This document shows, in pieces, positions 52,401 to 60,503 of a stretch of 64,000 nt of DNA (positions are counted from its first letter, which is position 1; each line of letters opens with the position of its first letter). Both the position numbers and the translations under genes were made by a program. The notes under the pieces are model-generated. The model did no database searches. It saw nothing but the letters and a program-made list of their open reading frames with translations, and was not told the DNA's origin. Source of the DNA: Paenibacillus mangrovi (GTDB taxonomy: Bacteria; Bacillota; Bacilli; Paenibacillales; Paenibacillaceae); NCBI RefSeq assembly GCF_022898935.1, contig NZ_JALIRP010000015.1:1-64000 (forward strand), given 5' to 3'.

Positions 52401-52488
52401 ACCAAGGTATATTGACACCGTCTCTTACGATATTTCGATGCGACATCAGACGCTTATTCCTCGAAATGTATACTTTGGAATCATTCCA

Positions 52489-52512
52489 AAAAGCCGCTCT
52501 TCAGCGGCTTTT
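52489..52512. terminator. Bidirectional terminator, duplicate of the 47045 terminator
   Basis: AAAAGCCGCT pairs with AGCGGCTTTT around a 4-base loop. It has the same stem family as the DUF2306 terminator and now serves dapA on the minus strand (T-run TTTTT). Confidence 0.82.
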
Positions 52513-52525
52513 CTCATGCTATCTA

Positions 52526-53413
52526 TTACACAAATTCGCTCAACATCTGATCCAGCTCATTCCCGAGTTCATCGGACACAGGGTTCATGGGAAGCCGGAG
52601 ATGATCGGAGGCGATGATCCCCTTCCCCGCCAGGATCCGTTTTAAAGGGGCGGGATTGGATTCTTGAAAGCATTTTCGAATTAAAGGGATCAAATGGTCG
52701 AAGGAATGTTTCGCCGAAATTAGATAGCCACTCGCAGCCAGTTTATACACATCGATAAAGCGCTGTGTATTGACATTCGCGGATGCCAATATTCCACCGC
52801 TGGCTCCCTGACTCAGCTTAGCATGAAAATAAAGATCATCTCCGCACAATACCGGTCCGGCTCCGAATCTTATCAGCTCTGCTGTGAGCTCCAGGCTATC
52901 TGAGCTGTCTTTTATCCCGATTACTCCGTCCATATCCATGATTCTTCTTGCCGTATCCACACTTAAACGTACCCCCGTCCTGGAAGGAACCTCATAAGCA
53001 ATGACTGGGATTCCTACCTCTGTAACCTTTTCAAAATGCTTGATGATTCCTTCCTGCGAAGGCTTGCTGTAGTAAGGTACGACGACCAACACCGCATCAG
53101 CCCCGATTTGCGCAGCATTTTCGGTCCTTTTTACTGTCGAAGACGTATCATTCGTGCCGGTACCGATGATCACAGGTGTAGAGCACTTCCCTCTTTCCAG
53201 AAGCTCAAAGGTTATTTTTGCAAGTTTCACAACCTCTTCCCATGTAACCGTGGGCGCTTCTCCGGTTGTTCCATTAATGACAATCCCTTGAATGTCATAC
53301 GTTAATAATCTGCTTGCATAATTCCGGTATGATTCCGGGTCCAGCTCACCTTCAGGCGAAAACGGAGTTACAACGGGAACGATAACGCCATGCATATCCT
53401 GCCGCTTCATCAT
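52526..53413 (-). CDS. dapA: DapA-family lyase/synthase (4-hydroxy-tetrahydrodipicolinate synthase-like)
   Basis: This 295-residue TIM-barrel protein has the family motifs NGTTGEAPTVTWEE, VIAYEVPSRTG (catalytic Tyr) and GIKDSS with the Schiff-base Lys near residue 168. AGGAGG lies 8 bases before the ATG. Its divergent LysR partner and isolated position suggest a specialised paralogue, either a lysine-pathway duplicate or a sugar-acid aldolase, rather than the main biosynthetic dapA. YEVPSRT instead of the common YNVPxRT supports caution. Confidence 0.85.
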   Translation of the reverse strand: MMKRQDMHGVIVPVVTPFSPEGELDPESYRNYASRLLTYDIQGIVINGTTGEAPTVTWEEVVKLAKITFELLERGKCSTPVIIGTGTNDTSSTVKRTENAAQIGADAVLVVVPYYSKPSQEGIIKHFEKVTEVGIPVIAYEVPSRTGVRLSVDTARRIMDMDGVIGIKDSSDSLELTAELIRFGAGPVLCGDDLYFHAKLSQGASGGILASANVNTQRFIDVYKLAASGYLISAKHSFDHLIPLIRKCFQESNPAPLKRILAGKGIIASDHLRLPMNPVSDELGNELDQMLSEFV

Positions 53414-53485
53414 TTGAATGACCTCCTGCTCAGGTTTGATACCTTCAACTTATCATAGGAATACTCATCAGTGTTATCTATAATA

Positions 53486-53504
53486 ATTGATAAGAACTAT
53501 CAAT
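53486..53504. promoter_or_regulatory. LysR-type box between dapA and LysR genes
   Basis: ATTGATA-AGAAC-TATCAAT is a perfect dyad fitting the T-N11-A rule. It lies 21 bases before the LysR start and 73 bases before dapA. Probable autoregulation and dapA control. Confidence 0.75.
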
Positions 53505-53524
53505 AATTTTGATGAGGTGGACCT

Positions 53525-54451
53525 ATGGATTTGGCGTACTTTCAAACCTTTCGTGAGGTTGCCGTCCGGCAGAGCTTTACCCGCGCAGCCGAGGAGCTCG
53601 GTTATGCGCAGTCCAGCGTGACGGCACAAATCCAAAAGCTGGAAAAGGTGTATGGCGTACAACTCTTTGAACGTTATGGAAAAGGCATGCGACTCACCTC
53701 TGCAGGAGAAGAGCTCTTCTCACTTGCGGTCCAAATGCTCGATTTGTTTCAGCAGTCCAAGGAAAAGCTTAGCAGGCAAGGAGGCGGAACCCTTTCGATC
53801 GGTACCATAGATTCGCTGTCCTCTTATTATCTTCCACCGTACCTTCAAAAGATCAAGCAGCAATATCCGGAGTTACGCGTACAACTTCATCCTGGGAGCG
53901 AGGAAGACATAATCAAGCGAGTAAAAGATGGCAGTTTGGACCTTGGATTGATTTTGGACCATAAACCATCCGACCTGTCTTTAACCTGGCTGACGCTTCG
54001 GAAAGAGCCGCTGATACTGATTGCCAGACCAGGACATCCGCTTGAACAGCATCATGAGATTACGCTGAATCATCTGATTCATGCGGAATGGATTATGCCT
54101 GAAGAAAGCTGTAATTACCGGATCATGCTGGAAAAGCTTTTGAATCGAAGTGGTTATCCTTATCGGATCGGATTTGAACTTGGTAATCCCGAAGCGGTCA
54201 AAAGATGTGTGATGTCAGGCTTCGGAATCTCTCTTCTGCCTGAAATGGCTGTTATGGATGAAATTCGTAGAGGCGATCTGATGAAGCTTCCATTCAGTCA
54301 TCCTGATATTCAATTATCTTTGCAGATGGTGATTCACCCCAAAAAATGGCTTTCCATAGCGGTGAGGGAGTTTATTGAGATGATCAAGGAAGAAACTATT
54401 TCCGAAGCTCATATAACTGGCATTCCCGGCGGGAATGATACGTCAGAGTGA
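53525..54451 (+). CDS. LysR-family regulator with repeat-derived C-terminus
   Basis: This 308-residue protein has an N-terminal HTH (AVRQSFTRAAEELGYAQSSVTAQIQKLEKVYGVQLFERYGKG in blocks) and a LysR ligand domain ending FGISLLPEM, then VHPKKWLS. It is divergent from dapA and likely its activator. The last 18 residues (TISEAHITGIPGGNDTSE) are encoded by the antisense of the small-gene tail repeat, so the original C-terminus has been replaced or extended. The lost part would be only a few residues, so function is probably kept. Confidence 0.92.
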   Translation: MDLAYFQTFREVAVRQSFTRAAEELGYAQSSVTAQIQKLEKVYGVQLFERYGKGMRLTSAGEELFSLAVQMLDLFQQSKEKLSRQGGGTLSIGTIDSLSSYYLPPYLQKIKQQYPELRVQLHPGSEEDIIKRVKDGSLDLGLILDHKPSDLSLTWLTLRKEPLILIARPGHPLEQHHEITLNHLIHAEWIMPEESCNYRIMLEKLLNRSGYPYRIGFELGNPEAVKRCVMSGFGISLLPEMAVMDEIRRGDLMKLPFSHPDIQLSLQMVIHPKKWLSIAVREFIEMIKEETISEAHITGIPGGNDTSE

Positions 54452-54461
54452 TTTGTGATGA
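54397..54461. repeat. Small-gene tail repeat, copy 2 (with internal deletion)
   Basis: Bases 54397-54445 match 52027-52075. They are followed at once by CAGAGTGATTTGTGAT, matching 52310-52326 from the far side of the 52026 gene. An ATGATAC-like microhomology lies at the joint. The intervening gene body (about 230 bases) is deleted here. Confidence 0.8.
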
Positions 54462-54536
54462 TTGTTTTGTTATCATGAAAAATGCGGTAAGCTAATGGAA
54501 GTGATAGTTATAACCCCAAAGGAGCTGATCTAGTAT

Positions 54537-54935
54537 ATGAATCCCGGCATTACCCCATTTCTCATGTTTGATGGACAGGCTGAGGAAGCGATGAATTTCT
54601 ACGTCTCTATCTTCAAATCGTCAGAGGTACTCCGCATTACCCGTTATGGAGCCAATGAGGCGGGTGCTGAAGGCTCCGTCAAGCAGGCAGCCTTTTCACT
54701 CAAAGGCCAAACTTTCATGTGCAATGACAGTAATGTGAAGCATGCTTTTACGTTCACACCCGCCATCTCCATGTTCGTAACCTGCGATTCCGATGAAGAG
54801 ATCACCGAGGCGTTCAATAAGCTCTCTGAGGGAGGCGCCATCCTCATGCCGTTGTCCGCTTACCCTTTTGCCTACAAGTTCAGCTGGGTACAGGATAAAT
54901 TCGGGATTTCCTGGCAGTTAAGCTTCAAAGAGTAG
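54537..54935 (+). CDS. VOC-family protein (PhnB-like)
   Basis: This 132-residue protein matches the PhnB/'3-demethylubiquinone-9 3-methyltransferase' VOC subgroup: ITPFLMFDGQAEEAMNFYVSIF at the N-terminus and KFGISWQL at the C-terminus. Members bind small ligands; no specific reaction is proven for this subgroup. AAAGGAG lies upstream of the ATG. It is monocistronic, with a strong terminator. Confidence 0.9.
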   Translation: MNPGITPFLMFDGQAEEAMNFYVSIFKSSEVLRITRYGANEAGAEGSVKQAAFSLKGQTFMCNDSNVKHAFTFTPAISMFVTCDSDEEITEAFNKLSEGGAILMPLSAYPFAYKFSWVQDKFGISWQLSFKE

Positions 54936-54941
54936 AAATAG

Positions 54942-54980
54942 ACCGGAAGTTCTCAGGTTACGAGTTCTTCCGGTTTTTTA
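54942..54980 (+). terminator. Intrinsic terminator after the VOC gene
   Basis: ACCGGAAG (54942-54949) pairs with CTTCCGGT (54967-54974), followed by TTTTTTA. Confidence 0.88.
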
Positions 54981-55013
54981 TCATACATAATTTCGCTTCT
55001 ACATGGCGAGTGC

Positions 55014-55814
55014 TCAGGAAGGCAGCTTTGCTTCAGCTGTACGCAGCGTTTGGGTAATGGCTCTCTCTAAGCTCATTAACTTCTTCTGCGAATCATGAAT
55101 CCGGTTTAGGTCCTCAATCATCAGCTTAAATTCAGAGGCGACTGTCACAGCATTCCCCAGCTTGACGGCTGCATGATACCGTTTATCGGCACCCACTCTC
55201 TCTTTATTCCATTCTGTAATTTTCAAATTCTCCGCAGTTATTTGCTTCTTTAGAGCTTGAACCTCAGCTATAACATCGTTGACGATCTTCGCTTTAGCGG
55301 CAGCTTGCTTCTTCGCTGAGGCATAGGCATCCTTCTTCGTCTGGATTTCTTGACGCGCATTATTGACCGATGGCTTTATACGGTTACGTTTGAGATCAAA
55401 CAAGAGAACCGACTTTGAGTCTTTGCGTTTTCTGGCTTCAGTCGCCTTCCGACCAAGCTCGGTATACTCCGTTAGCAGCGGGGCGTATTTTTTCTGTGCC
55501 TGGTCCGCTTCTGTTTTGAGTTTATCGAGCTTGACCTTGTCGATGAGCTGCACCCGTGTATTGATCTCCTTAAGCTTGTCGCTATTTTGCTTGTGCAGCT
55601 CTTGGATTTGCTGCTTCTCCAGCTTGTTTGTGGACTCCAATGCGGAAAATGTATCATGCATCTGTTCGATACTGATCAGTGCCGCATCCCAGCTCGAATC
55701 CGATGCAAGAACATATGTCGGTCCACACGTACTCAGAAACAAGCACACCATGATGAGCAAAGCCATAGGTACTCCGCGCTTGCATTTGTTTTTTTGTTTC
55801 AGCAACGAAATCAT
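55014..55814 (-). CDS. Secreted coiled-coil protein
   Basis: This 266-residue protein has a signal sequence (hydrophobic residues 17-35) with a cysteine in FLSTCGP that could be a lipobox (the -1 Thr is atypical), then VLASDSS that could be a signal-peptidase I site. The rest is almost entirely Lys/Glu/Ala-rich heptads (residues about 60-260), a long coiled coil. Possible role as a peptidoglycan-hydrolase regulator or spacer; unproven. Its leader carries a promoter followed by a terminator and a competing hairpin. Confidence 0.8.
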   Translation of the reverse strand: MISLLKQKNKCKRGVPMALLIMVCLFLSTCGPTYVLASDSSWDAALISIEQMHDTFSALESTNKLEKQQIQELHKQNSDKLKEINTRVQLIDKVKLDKLKTEADQAQKKYAPLLTEYTELGRKATEARKRKDSKSVLLFDLKRNRIKPSVNNARQEIQTKKDAYASAKKQAAAKAKIVNDVIAEVQALKKQITAENLKITEWNKERVGADKRYHAAVKLGNAVTVASEFKLMIEDLNRIHDSQKKLMSLERAITQTLRTAEAKLPS

Positions 55815-55845
55815 CTCCCGTGATCAAAAGTTACTGCCGGAATGC

Positions 55846-55905
55846 AAAAAAAGCACCCGCAAGAAAGGCCTTAGGCCCATCTGCGAGGTGCTTCACCCGC
55901 ACATC
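55846..55905 (-). promoter_or_regulatory. Candidate transcription attenuator in the leader of the coiled-coil gene
   Basis: On the minus strand three segments occur in order: TGCGGGTG, CACCTCGCA, and TGCGGGTGC followed by seven T's. The middle can pair with the first (8 bp, one bulge, 3-base loop) or with the third (terminator, with inner GGCC/GGCC). Mutually exclusive pairing is the layout of an antiterminator/terminator switch. It could also simply be the permease terminator. Confidence 0.6.
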
Positions 55906-55921
55906 CGTTCGTATTGACATT

Positions 55922-55950
55922 AATATAAACTAGGTGGAAAGAGATGTCAA
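55922..55950 (-). promoter_or_regulatory. Sigma-A promoter before the coiled-coil gene
   Basis: On the minus strand TTGACA (55950-55945) and TATATT (55927-55922) are 17 bases apart, between the permease stop codon and the attenuator hairpin. The transcript would start near 55915. Confidence 0.82.
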
Positions 55951-55971
55951 TGATTTTCGGAACATTCGTTC

Positions 55972-57324
55972 TTAAACGGTCTCATCTCGCTTGGTTCGGA
56001 ATTTGGCGAAGGACCAGATGATGAGCATCAGCAGTACGGCCAAACATATTCCGATACTGAAGCGGTTCTGCGGGTCAAACAGAAAGAATACCGCTATGAC
56101 AGCCAAACATAAGACGACGGCGCCCGTGATATATGGAAATCCCCAGACCTTAAATGAAGGCTGAACCGGGTACTGTCTGCGAAGTTTCAGCTGGGATAAC
56201 GCGATACAAATCCATACCAATAGAACAACAAAGCCAGGCACGGCCATAAGCACATGGAAAAGCTGATCCTGCGCAAAGATGCCCAGCATCGAGCCTGCCA
56301 GCAGGATGATCGCGCATAACAACAGCGTATTGACCGGCGTGCCCTTTCGGTTTGTTTTGGCAAAAGCCTTAGGAGCTTCACCTGCAGCAGCCATGGAAAA
56401 CAGCATGCGCGTCGCGCCGTATATTCCCGAATTTGCAGCCGAGAGTACAGCGGTCACCAAAATAAAATTCATAATATGGGCCGCGCTCGCAAGACCCGTT
56501 GCTGACAACACCTGCACAAATGGACTGCTCGATTGCCCCACTTCATTCCACGGAATCAGACCGCAAATAATAAGGATCGGCAAAGTAAAGAACAAAATAA
56601 TCCTCAGAATGAAATTACCTACAACCTTAGGCAAGATCCGCTCTGCATTTTCCGTTTCCGTGAGCGTCAGGCCGATAAGCTCGGATCCGCCGTAAGAAAA
56701 CATCACGACCAGCATTGCCGAGAATATCGATGTCCAGCCATTCGGAAAGAAGCCTCCGTGATTCGTATAATTCTGTAAGTAAGGCGTATGCTCACTCGGA
56801 ATGATCCCAAACATCAGACCCGCTCCAAGCGCGATAAAAATGATAATCATGGCGATCTTGATGCCTGCAAGCCAGAACTCGAATTCTCCGAATGTCCCCA
56901 CACTCAATAAATTGATGAGAATAATAAAGGCCGCGCTTGCCAGACTAAGCACCCAGAGCGGTACATCCGAGAACCAATACTGCAGAAAGCTTCCTGCGGC
57001 AATGATCTCAATAATACAAACCGATAACCACATGAAGCAATACATCCAGCCCATAATGAAGGAGACCCTCTCTCCAAAAGCTTCACGTACGAAATCCTTC
57101 ATGTTTCGATTCGGATACACAGTTGCCATTTCCGCCATTGCAGCCATAACAACCAGAAGCAGCAGTCCGGCAATAAAATAAGTTACAACAACGCCAGGGC
57201 CTGCCAGACCGATTGTTTCCGCACTGCCCATGAATATACCGGTTCCGATTACACCGCCCATAGCCATAAAGCTGATATGTCTAGGCTTTAATTTTTTCTG
57301 TAATGATCCATCTGCTTGTCCCAT
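55972..57324 (-). CDS. APC-superfamily amino acid permease
   Basis: This 450-residue permease has twelve hydrophobic helices and the AAT-family signature KKLKPRHISFMAMGGVIGTGIFMGS with the GVIGTGIF substrate loop, plus FSYGGSELIGLTLTETENAER. Members (GabP, AnsP, RocE, YbgF types) import amino acids with protons; the specific substrate is open. AGGAGG precedes the ATG at 57324. It is monocistronic. Confidence 0.93.
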   Translation of the reverse strand: MGQADGSLQKKLKPRHISFMAMGGVIGTGIFMGSAETIGLAGPGVVVTYFIAGLLLLVVMAAMAEMATVYPNRNMKDFVREAFGERVSFIMGWMYCFMWLSVCIIEIIAAGSFLQYWFSDVPLWVLSLASAAFIILINLLSVGTFGEFEFWLAGIKIAMIIIFIALGAGLMFGIIPSEHTPYLQNYTNHGGFFPNGWTSIFSAMLVVMFSYGGSELIGLTLTETENAERILPKVVGNFILRIILFFTLPILIICGLIPWNEVGQSSSPFVQVLSATGLASAAHIMNFILVTAVLSAANSGIYGATRMLFSMAAAGEAPKAFAKTNRKGTPVNTLLLCAIILLAGSMLGIFAQDQLFHVLMAVPGFVVLLVWICIALSQLKLRRQYPVQPSFKVWGFPYITGAVVLCLAVIAVFFLFDPQNRFSIGICLAVLLMLIIWSFAKFRTKRDETV

Positions 57325-57538
57325 CCATATCCTCCTGTGGTTTTAACACTTTAAACAAATGATGCATTTTGTATAGTCCAGTATAACCTATTCTGCGTAT
57401 TTGTGAATATAAAAACTTGTCCAATTTCAGCAAAATTTAAACTTAATTTAAACAGAATTAAACCATTAATATGTTATGATCATTAAACGGCTAGAAAAGT
57501 CAGTCTAGAATTATGATTATAAGGTTGGCGATGATATC

Positions 57539-58672
57539 ATGCTAAATTCCTATCTATTTCCCATTTCATATGCCTTTTTGTTTTTCCCGTTTGCGGCGCT
57601 GCTGTTTACACTGCCGTTTCTGATCTTTCAATACCGAAAACACGGATATGTGAATAAAGTCCGGGCACTTGTGCTGTATCTGTTTCTGCTCTACTTGCTT
57701 AATGCATTTTTCTTGGTGATTCTGCCGCTGCCCACATCAAGGCATAATGCAGCTCTGGCTTCAGGTGCCTTGCAGCTTGTTCCCCTGAACTTTATTCATG
57801 ATATTTTGAAAGAAACATCCGTCATCGGATCTGAGCCGTCAACTTATCTGCACCTGCTGAAAGAACGCGCTTTTCTTCAAGTCGTATTCAATATCACCCT
57901 GACCGTACCATTTGGAATGGTGCTTCGTTATTATTTTCGTACCGGCTGGGTCCGCTCGATTCTGTATTCGTTCCTGCTATCTCTCTTTTTCGAAACAACT
58001 CAGCTGACCGGTATTTACGGACTATATGATCATGCATACCGCGTGTTTGACGTGGATGACTTAATCATGAATACGCTGGGTGGTATTTGTGGGTATCTGG
58101 CTGCGGAGTGGTTGTCCGGACTGCTGCCGCGAATTGAAAAGCTGGATGAAAATATCGATCTGTCTACCAAAAGAGTCACCTATACCCGCAGAGCCATTGC
58201 GTTTATGATTGATTCGGCGATCTGGTCGATCTTGATGGCTATATGCATACTGCTGCATATTCGTGCTTCGTTCTGGGTTGCTACAGGGATTTATTTCATG
58301 CTCATTCCTTGGTTGACGAACGGGCTAACACCCGGGAAATGGCTGGTACGTATCCGTATTACCAAAATGGGTGAGCGTATTACGATAGCCGCCCTGTTCA
58401 AGCGCTATGGACTTCTGTATTGGGTATTCTTTGGACTCAACAGTCTGCTCGTCGGATCGCTTGACAACATGCCGGATATCGGCAGGCTTTTCCTTGGTAT
58501 CGTGATGTTTGTCATGAATGCTTGGTTTTTCGTTCATGTGATCATTCATATGATCAAAAAAGATTCAATGCTCTTTTACGAAAAGATCAGTAGCACCCAC
58601 CATGTGATCTTATGGCACACTTTACCGGAGGAAAAGGAAAAAGAAAAAGAAAAGGAAAAAGAGCCTGTTTAG
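57539..58672 (+). CDS. VanZ-RDD fusion membrane protein
   Basis: This 377-residue protein has an N-terminal VanZ domain (residues about 30-195; NITLTVPFGMVLRYY, FFETTQLTGIYGLYDHAYRVFDVDDLIMNTLGG in blocks) and a C-terminal RDD domain (about 210-340; RRAIAFMIDSAIWSIL, NGLTPGKWLVRIRI). VanZ-like proteins raise resistance to glycopeptides or lipoglycopeptides in some hosts; RDD proteins are often Na+/H+ antiport-like. The end is a (KE)n tract from a GAAAAA-type tandem repeat, and the stop codon lies inside the terminator loop. Confidence 0.9.
   Translation: MLNSYLFPISYAFLFFPFAALLFTLPFLIFQYRKHGYVNKVRALVLYLFLLYLLNAFFLVILPLPTSRHNAALASGALQLVPLNFIHDILKETSVIGSEPSTYLHLLKERAFLQVVFNITLTVPFGMVLRYYFRTGWVRSILYSFLLSLFFETTQLTGIYGLYDHAYRVFDVDDLIMNTLGGICGYLAAEWLSGLLPRIEKLDENIDLSTKRVTYTRRAIAFMIDSAIWSILMAICILLHIRASFWVATGIYFMLIPWLTNGLTPGKWLVRIRITKMGERITIAALFKRYGLLYWVFFGLNSLLVGSLDNMPDIGRLFLGIVMFVMNAWFFVHVIIHMIKKDSMLFYEKISSTHHVILWHTLPEEKEKEKEKEKEPV
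58627..58660 (+). repeat. GAAAAA-type hexanucleotide repeat coding for a (KE)n tail
   Basis: About five imperfect hexamers (GGAAAA/AGAAAA) encode EKEKEKEKEKE at the end of the VanZ-RDD protein. Each unit adds two residues without changing frame, so slippage would vary tail length only. Confidence 0.75.
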
Positions 58673-58682
58673 GGCTCTTTTT
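58656..58682 (+). terminator. Terminator overlapping the VanZ-RDD stop codon
   Basis: AAAAAGAGCC (58656-58665) pairs with GGCTCTTTTT (58673-58682). The TAG stop (58670-58672) is in the loop. The final codons KEPV form the 5' arm, so ribosomes reaching the stop would cover the stem. Confidence 0.85.
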
Positions 58683-58697
58683 AAATTCAGACCATAT

Positions 58698-58899
58698 TTA
58701 TTCATACCGAAGCGCCTCGATCGGATCCAGCTTGGCTGCTTTTCTGGCGGGAAATACGCCGAACACAATACCGATGAAAGCTGAAAATCCGACGGCCAGA
58801 AGCACGGAATTCAAGGAAATCGCAGTCTTGATGCTCATCATATTTCCCACGAGCTTGGAACCGCCAAATCCGAGAAGAACACCGATGATGCCGCCGGTT
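58698..58899 (-). pseudogene. Remnant of a MacB/FtsX-type ABC permease (C-terminal fragment)
   Basis: On the minus strand about 65 codons read GIIGVLLGFGGSKLVGNMMS, continue through LLAVGFSAFIGIVFGVFPAR and end KAAKLDPIEALRYE before TAA. This is the conserved last transmembrane part of MacB-type permeases. There is no start and the rest of the gene is absent; its upstream side abuts the stop codon of the serine hydrolase gene, in the same frame. It marks a deletion or insertion junction. Confidence 0.88.
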
Positions 58900-60338
58900 T
58901 ATTCAAGCGATGCTCTTCCCCGAATAGGATCTGTGGGAGCGGACGACACATTAACCCTATGATCAATCTCTAAAGAATCCTCATCGTTATATTGAACCTC
59001 ATAAGTCAAACAAAAAGGCGTTTCGATTCCCCGAATCGTAAGGAGCAGCGTATAAGGCGTTTTCCAGGTAAAGCTCCCTGCGACCTGACGTTCCTGCCGA
59101 TCAAACAGCCGTGCTGGTATGGTAACCCAGTCCCCGCGTCCCAGACTAAGCTGGTGAGAACCCTCACCACGCTCTAGTAGTAGCGATGCCCTGTCCTGCT
59201 CAAACTCAATCCTGAGACTGTCTAAATTGAGCTCATTCTTCTCTAACGTATAAATCCTTCCGCTAACGCGAGCTTCCTGCTCTGATTTCTCCTCAAACTG
59301 CGGAGGTTCCAGATGCAACTCCTGTAGACGGCTCTTTAAATTGTAAGAATATTCATCTTCTTCTACAGGCTCAGGAAGGAATGCATCAAGCAGATGATCC
59401 CACACACAATTCAGAATGGCTTGCATATCGCTTGTACCGGCAGTGATCGCGATGACAGCGTCATACTGCGGAAACACGATACAGAATTGACCAAAAGCCC
59501 CGTCCCCACGGTATACATCATGACGGCACCGCCAGAACTGGTATCCATACCCTTGTGTCCAGTCACTGTCTCCTCCATTACCATTCGATATCTGCTTGCC
59601 GGTCGCCTCATCGATCCAGCTCTCTTCAATTAGGCGCTGTCCATGCCAAACGCCTTTCTGCAAGTACAGCTGGCCGAACTTCGCGATATCTTCTGTCGTA
59701 ATGCTCAGGCCAAAGCCGCCTGTATGTATACCGCGCGGACAGGTTTGCCAGGTTGGATTGCTAATGCCCAGCGGCTCGAATAAGCGTCCATGTAAAAACT
59801 CCAGCAGATTCTGTCTGGATGCCTTCTGAAGTATGGCAGACAGCATGTAGGTAGCGCCGGTATTATACAGAAAATGAGTGCCGGGTTCATGAACTACAGG
59901 CAGCTGTAGAAAAGCCTTGGCCCAATTGCCGTCTTCCGCCTTATCCAGGGCACCCATAGTATCCTTGTCGTGTCCAGTCCCCATCATGAGGAGATGCCGA
60001 ATTTGCATGGCAGCAAGATTGGATGACACCACATCCGGCAAATCTTCAGGAAAATAAGAGATCACCGCATCATCAAGCGTCAGAATGCCTTCATGCACAG
60101 CCATGCCAATTGCCGTTGACGTAAAGCTCTTACTGAGCGAGAACAGCATATGCGGAAGCTCTGGCGCGTATGGACTCCACCATCCTTCTGCCGCAACATG
60201 CCCGTTCCGAAGAAGCATAAAGCTGTGCAGTTCAATGTTATGCGCCTTTAGTCCATCTAGAAACTCGATCACGTTTTTCGGTGATATACCCAGTTCCTCT
60301 GGGCTTTTTCTTGGCAGAGATACATCTGTATTCAGCAT
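58899..60338 (-). CDS. Serine hydrolase of the beta-lactamase/penicillin-binding (S12) family
   Basis: This 479-residue protein has the active-site SxxK as SLSKS (near residue 70), the YxN motif as YNTG and a third motif region GDGAFGQF. A C-terminal beta-rich domain of about 130 residues follows. No signal peptide is visible, so a cytoplasmic esterase or peptidase is as likely as a beta-lactamase. AGGGAGAG lies 8 bases before the ATG at 60338; a GTG at 60347 is rejected. The 3' end abuts the MacB remnant, so the last residues may not be original. Confidence 0.88.
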   Translation of the reverse strand: MLNTDVSLPRKSPEELGISPKNVIEFLDGLKAHNIELHSFMLLRNGHVAAEGWWSPYAPELPHMLFSLSKSFTSTAIGMAVHEGILTLDDAVISYFPEDLPDVVSSNLAAMQIRHLLMMGTGHDKDTMGALDKAEDGNWAKAFLQLPVVHEPGTHFLYNTGATYMLSAILQKASRQNLLEFLHGRLFEPLGISNPTWQTCPRGIHTGGFGLSITTEDIAKFGQLYLQKGVWHGQRLIEESWIDEATGKQISNGNGGDSDWTQGYGYQFWRCRHDVYRGDGAFGQFCIVFPQYDAVIAITAGTSDMQAILNCVWDHLLDAFLPEPVEEDEYSYNLKSRLQELHLEPPQFEEKSEQEARVSGRIYTLEKNELNLDSLRIEFEQDRASLLLERGEGSHQLSLGRGDWVTIPARLFDRQERQVAGSFTWKTPYTLLLTIRGIETPFCLTYEVQYNDEDSLEIDHRVNVSSAPTDPIRGRASLE

Positions 60339-60503
60339 TACTTTCACTCTCCCTTTGGTTTTAAAATGGAATCGCCAAGAAATAACAGCGTTGACAAATA
60401 AAAAAGAGCAATGAATAATAATGATTATACATAATTTAGAAAAATGTGGATAGGAGTAAAGTTGCCCTGCTGAACCAGTGAACCAGAAATGGAGGCAAAG
60501 TGA

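Noticed and set aside
52322..52645. Open frame starting in the DUF2306 tail copy
   Set aside because: It combines a gene fragment, a terminator and the antisense of dapA.
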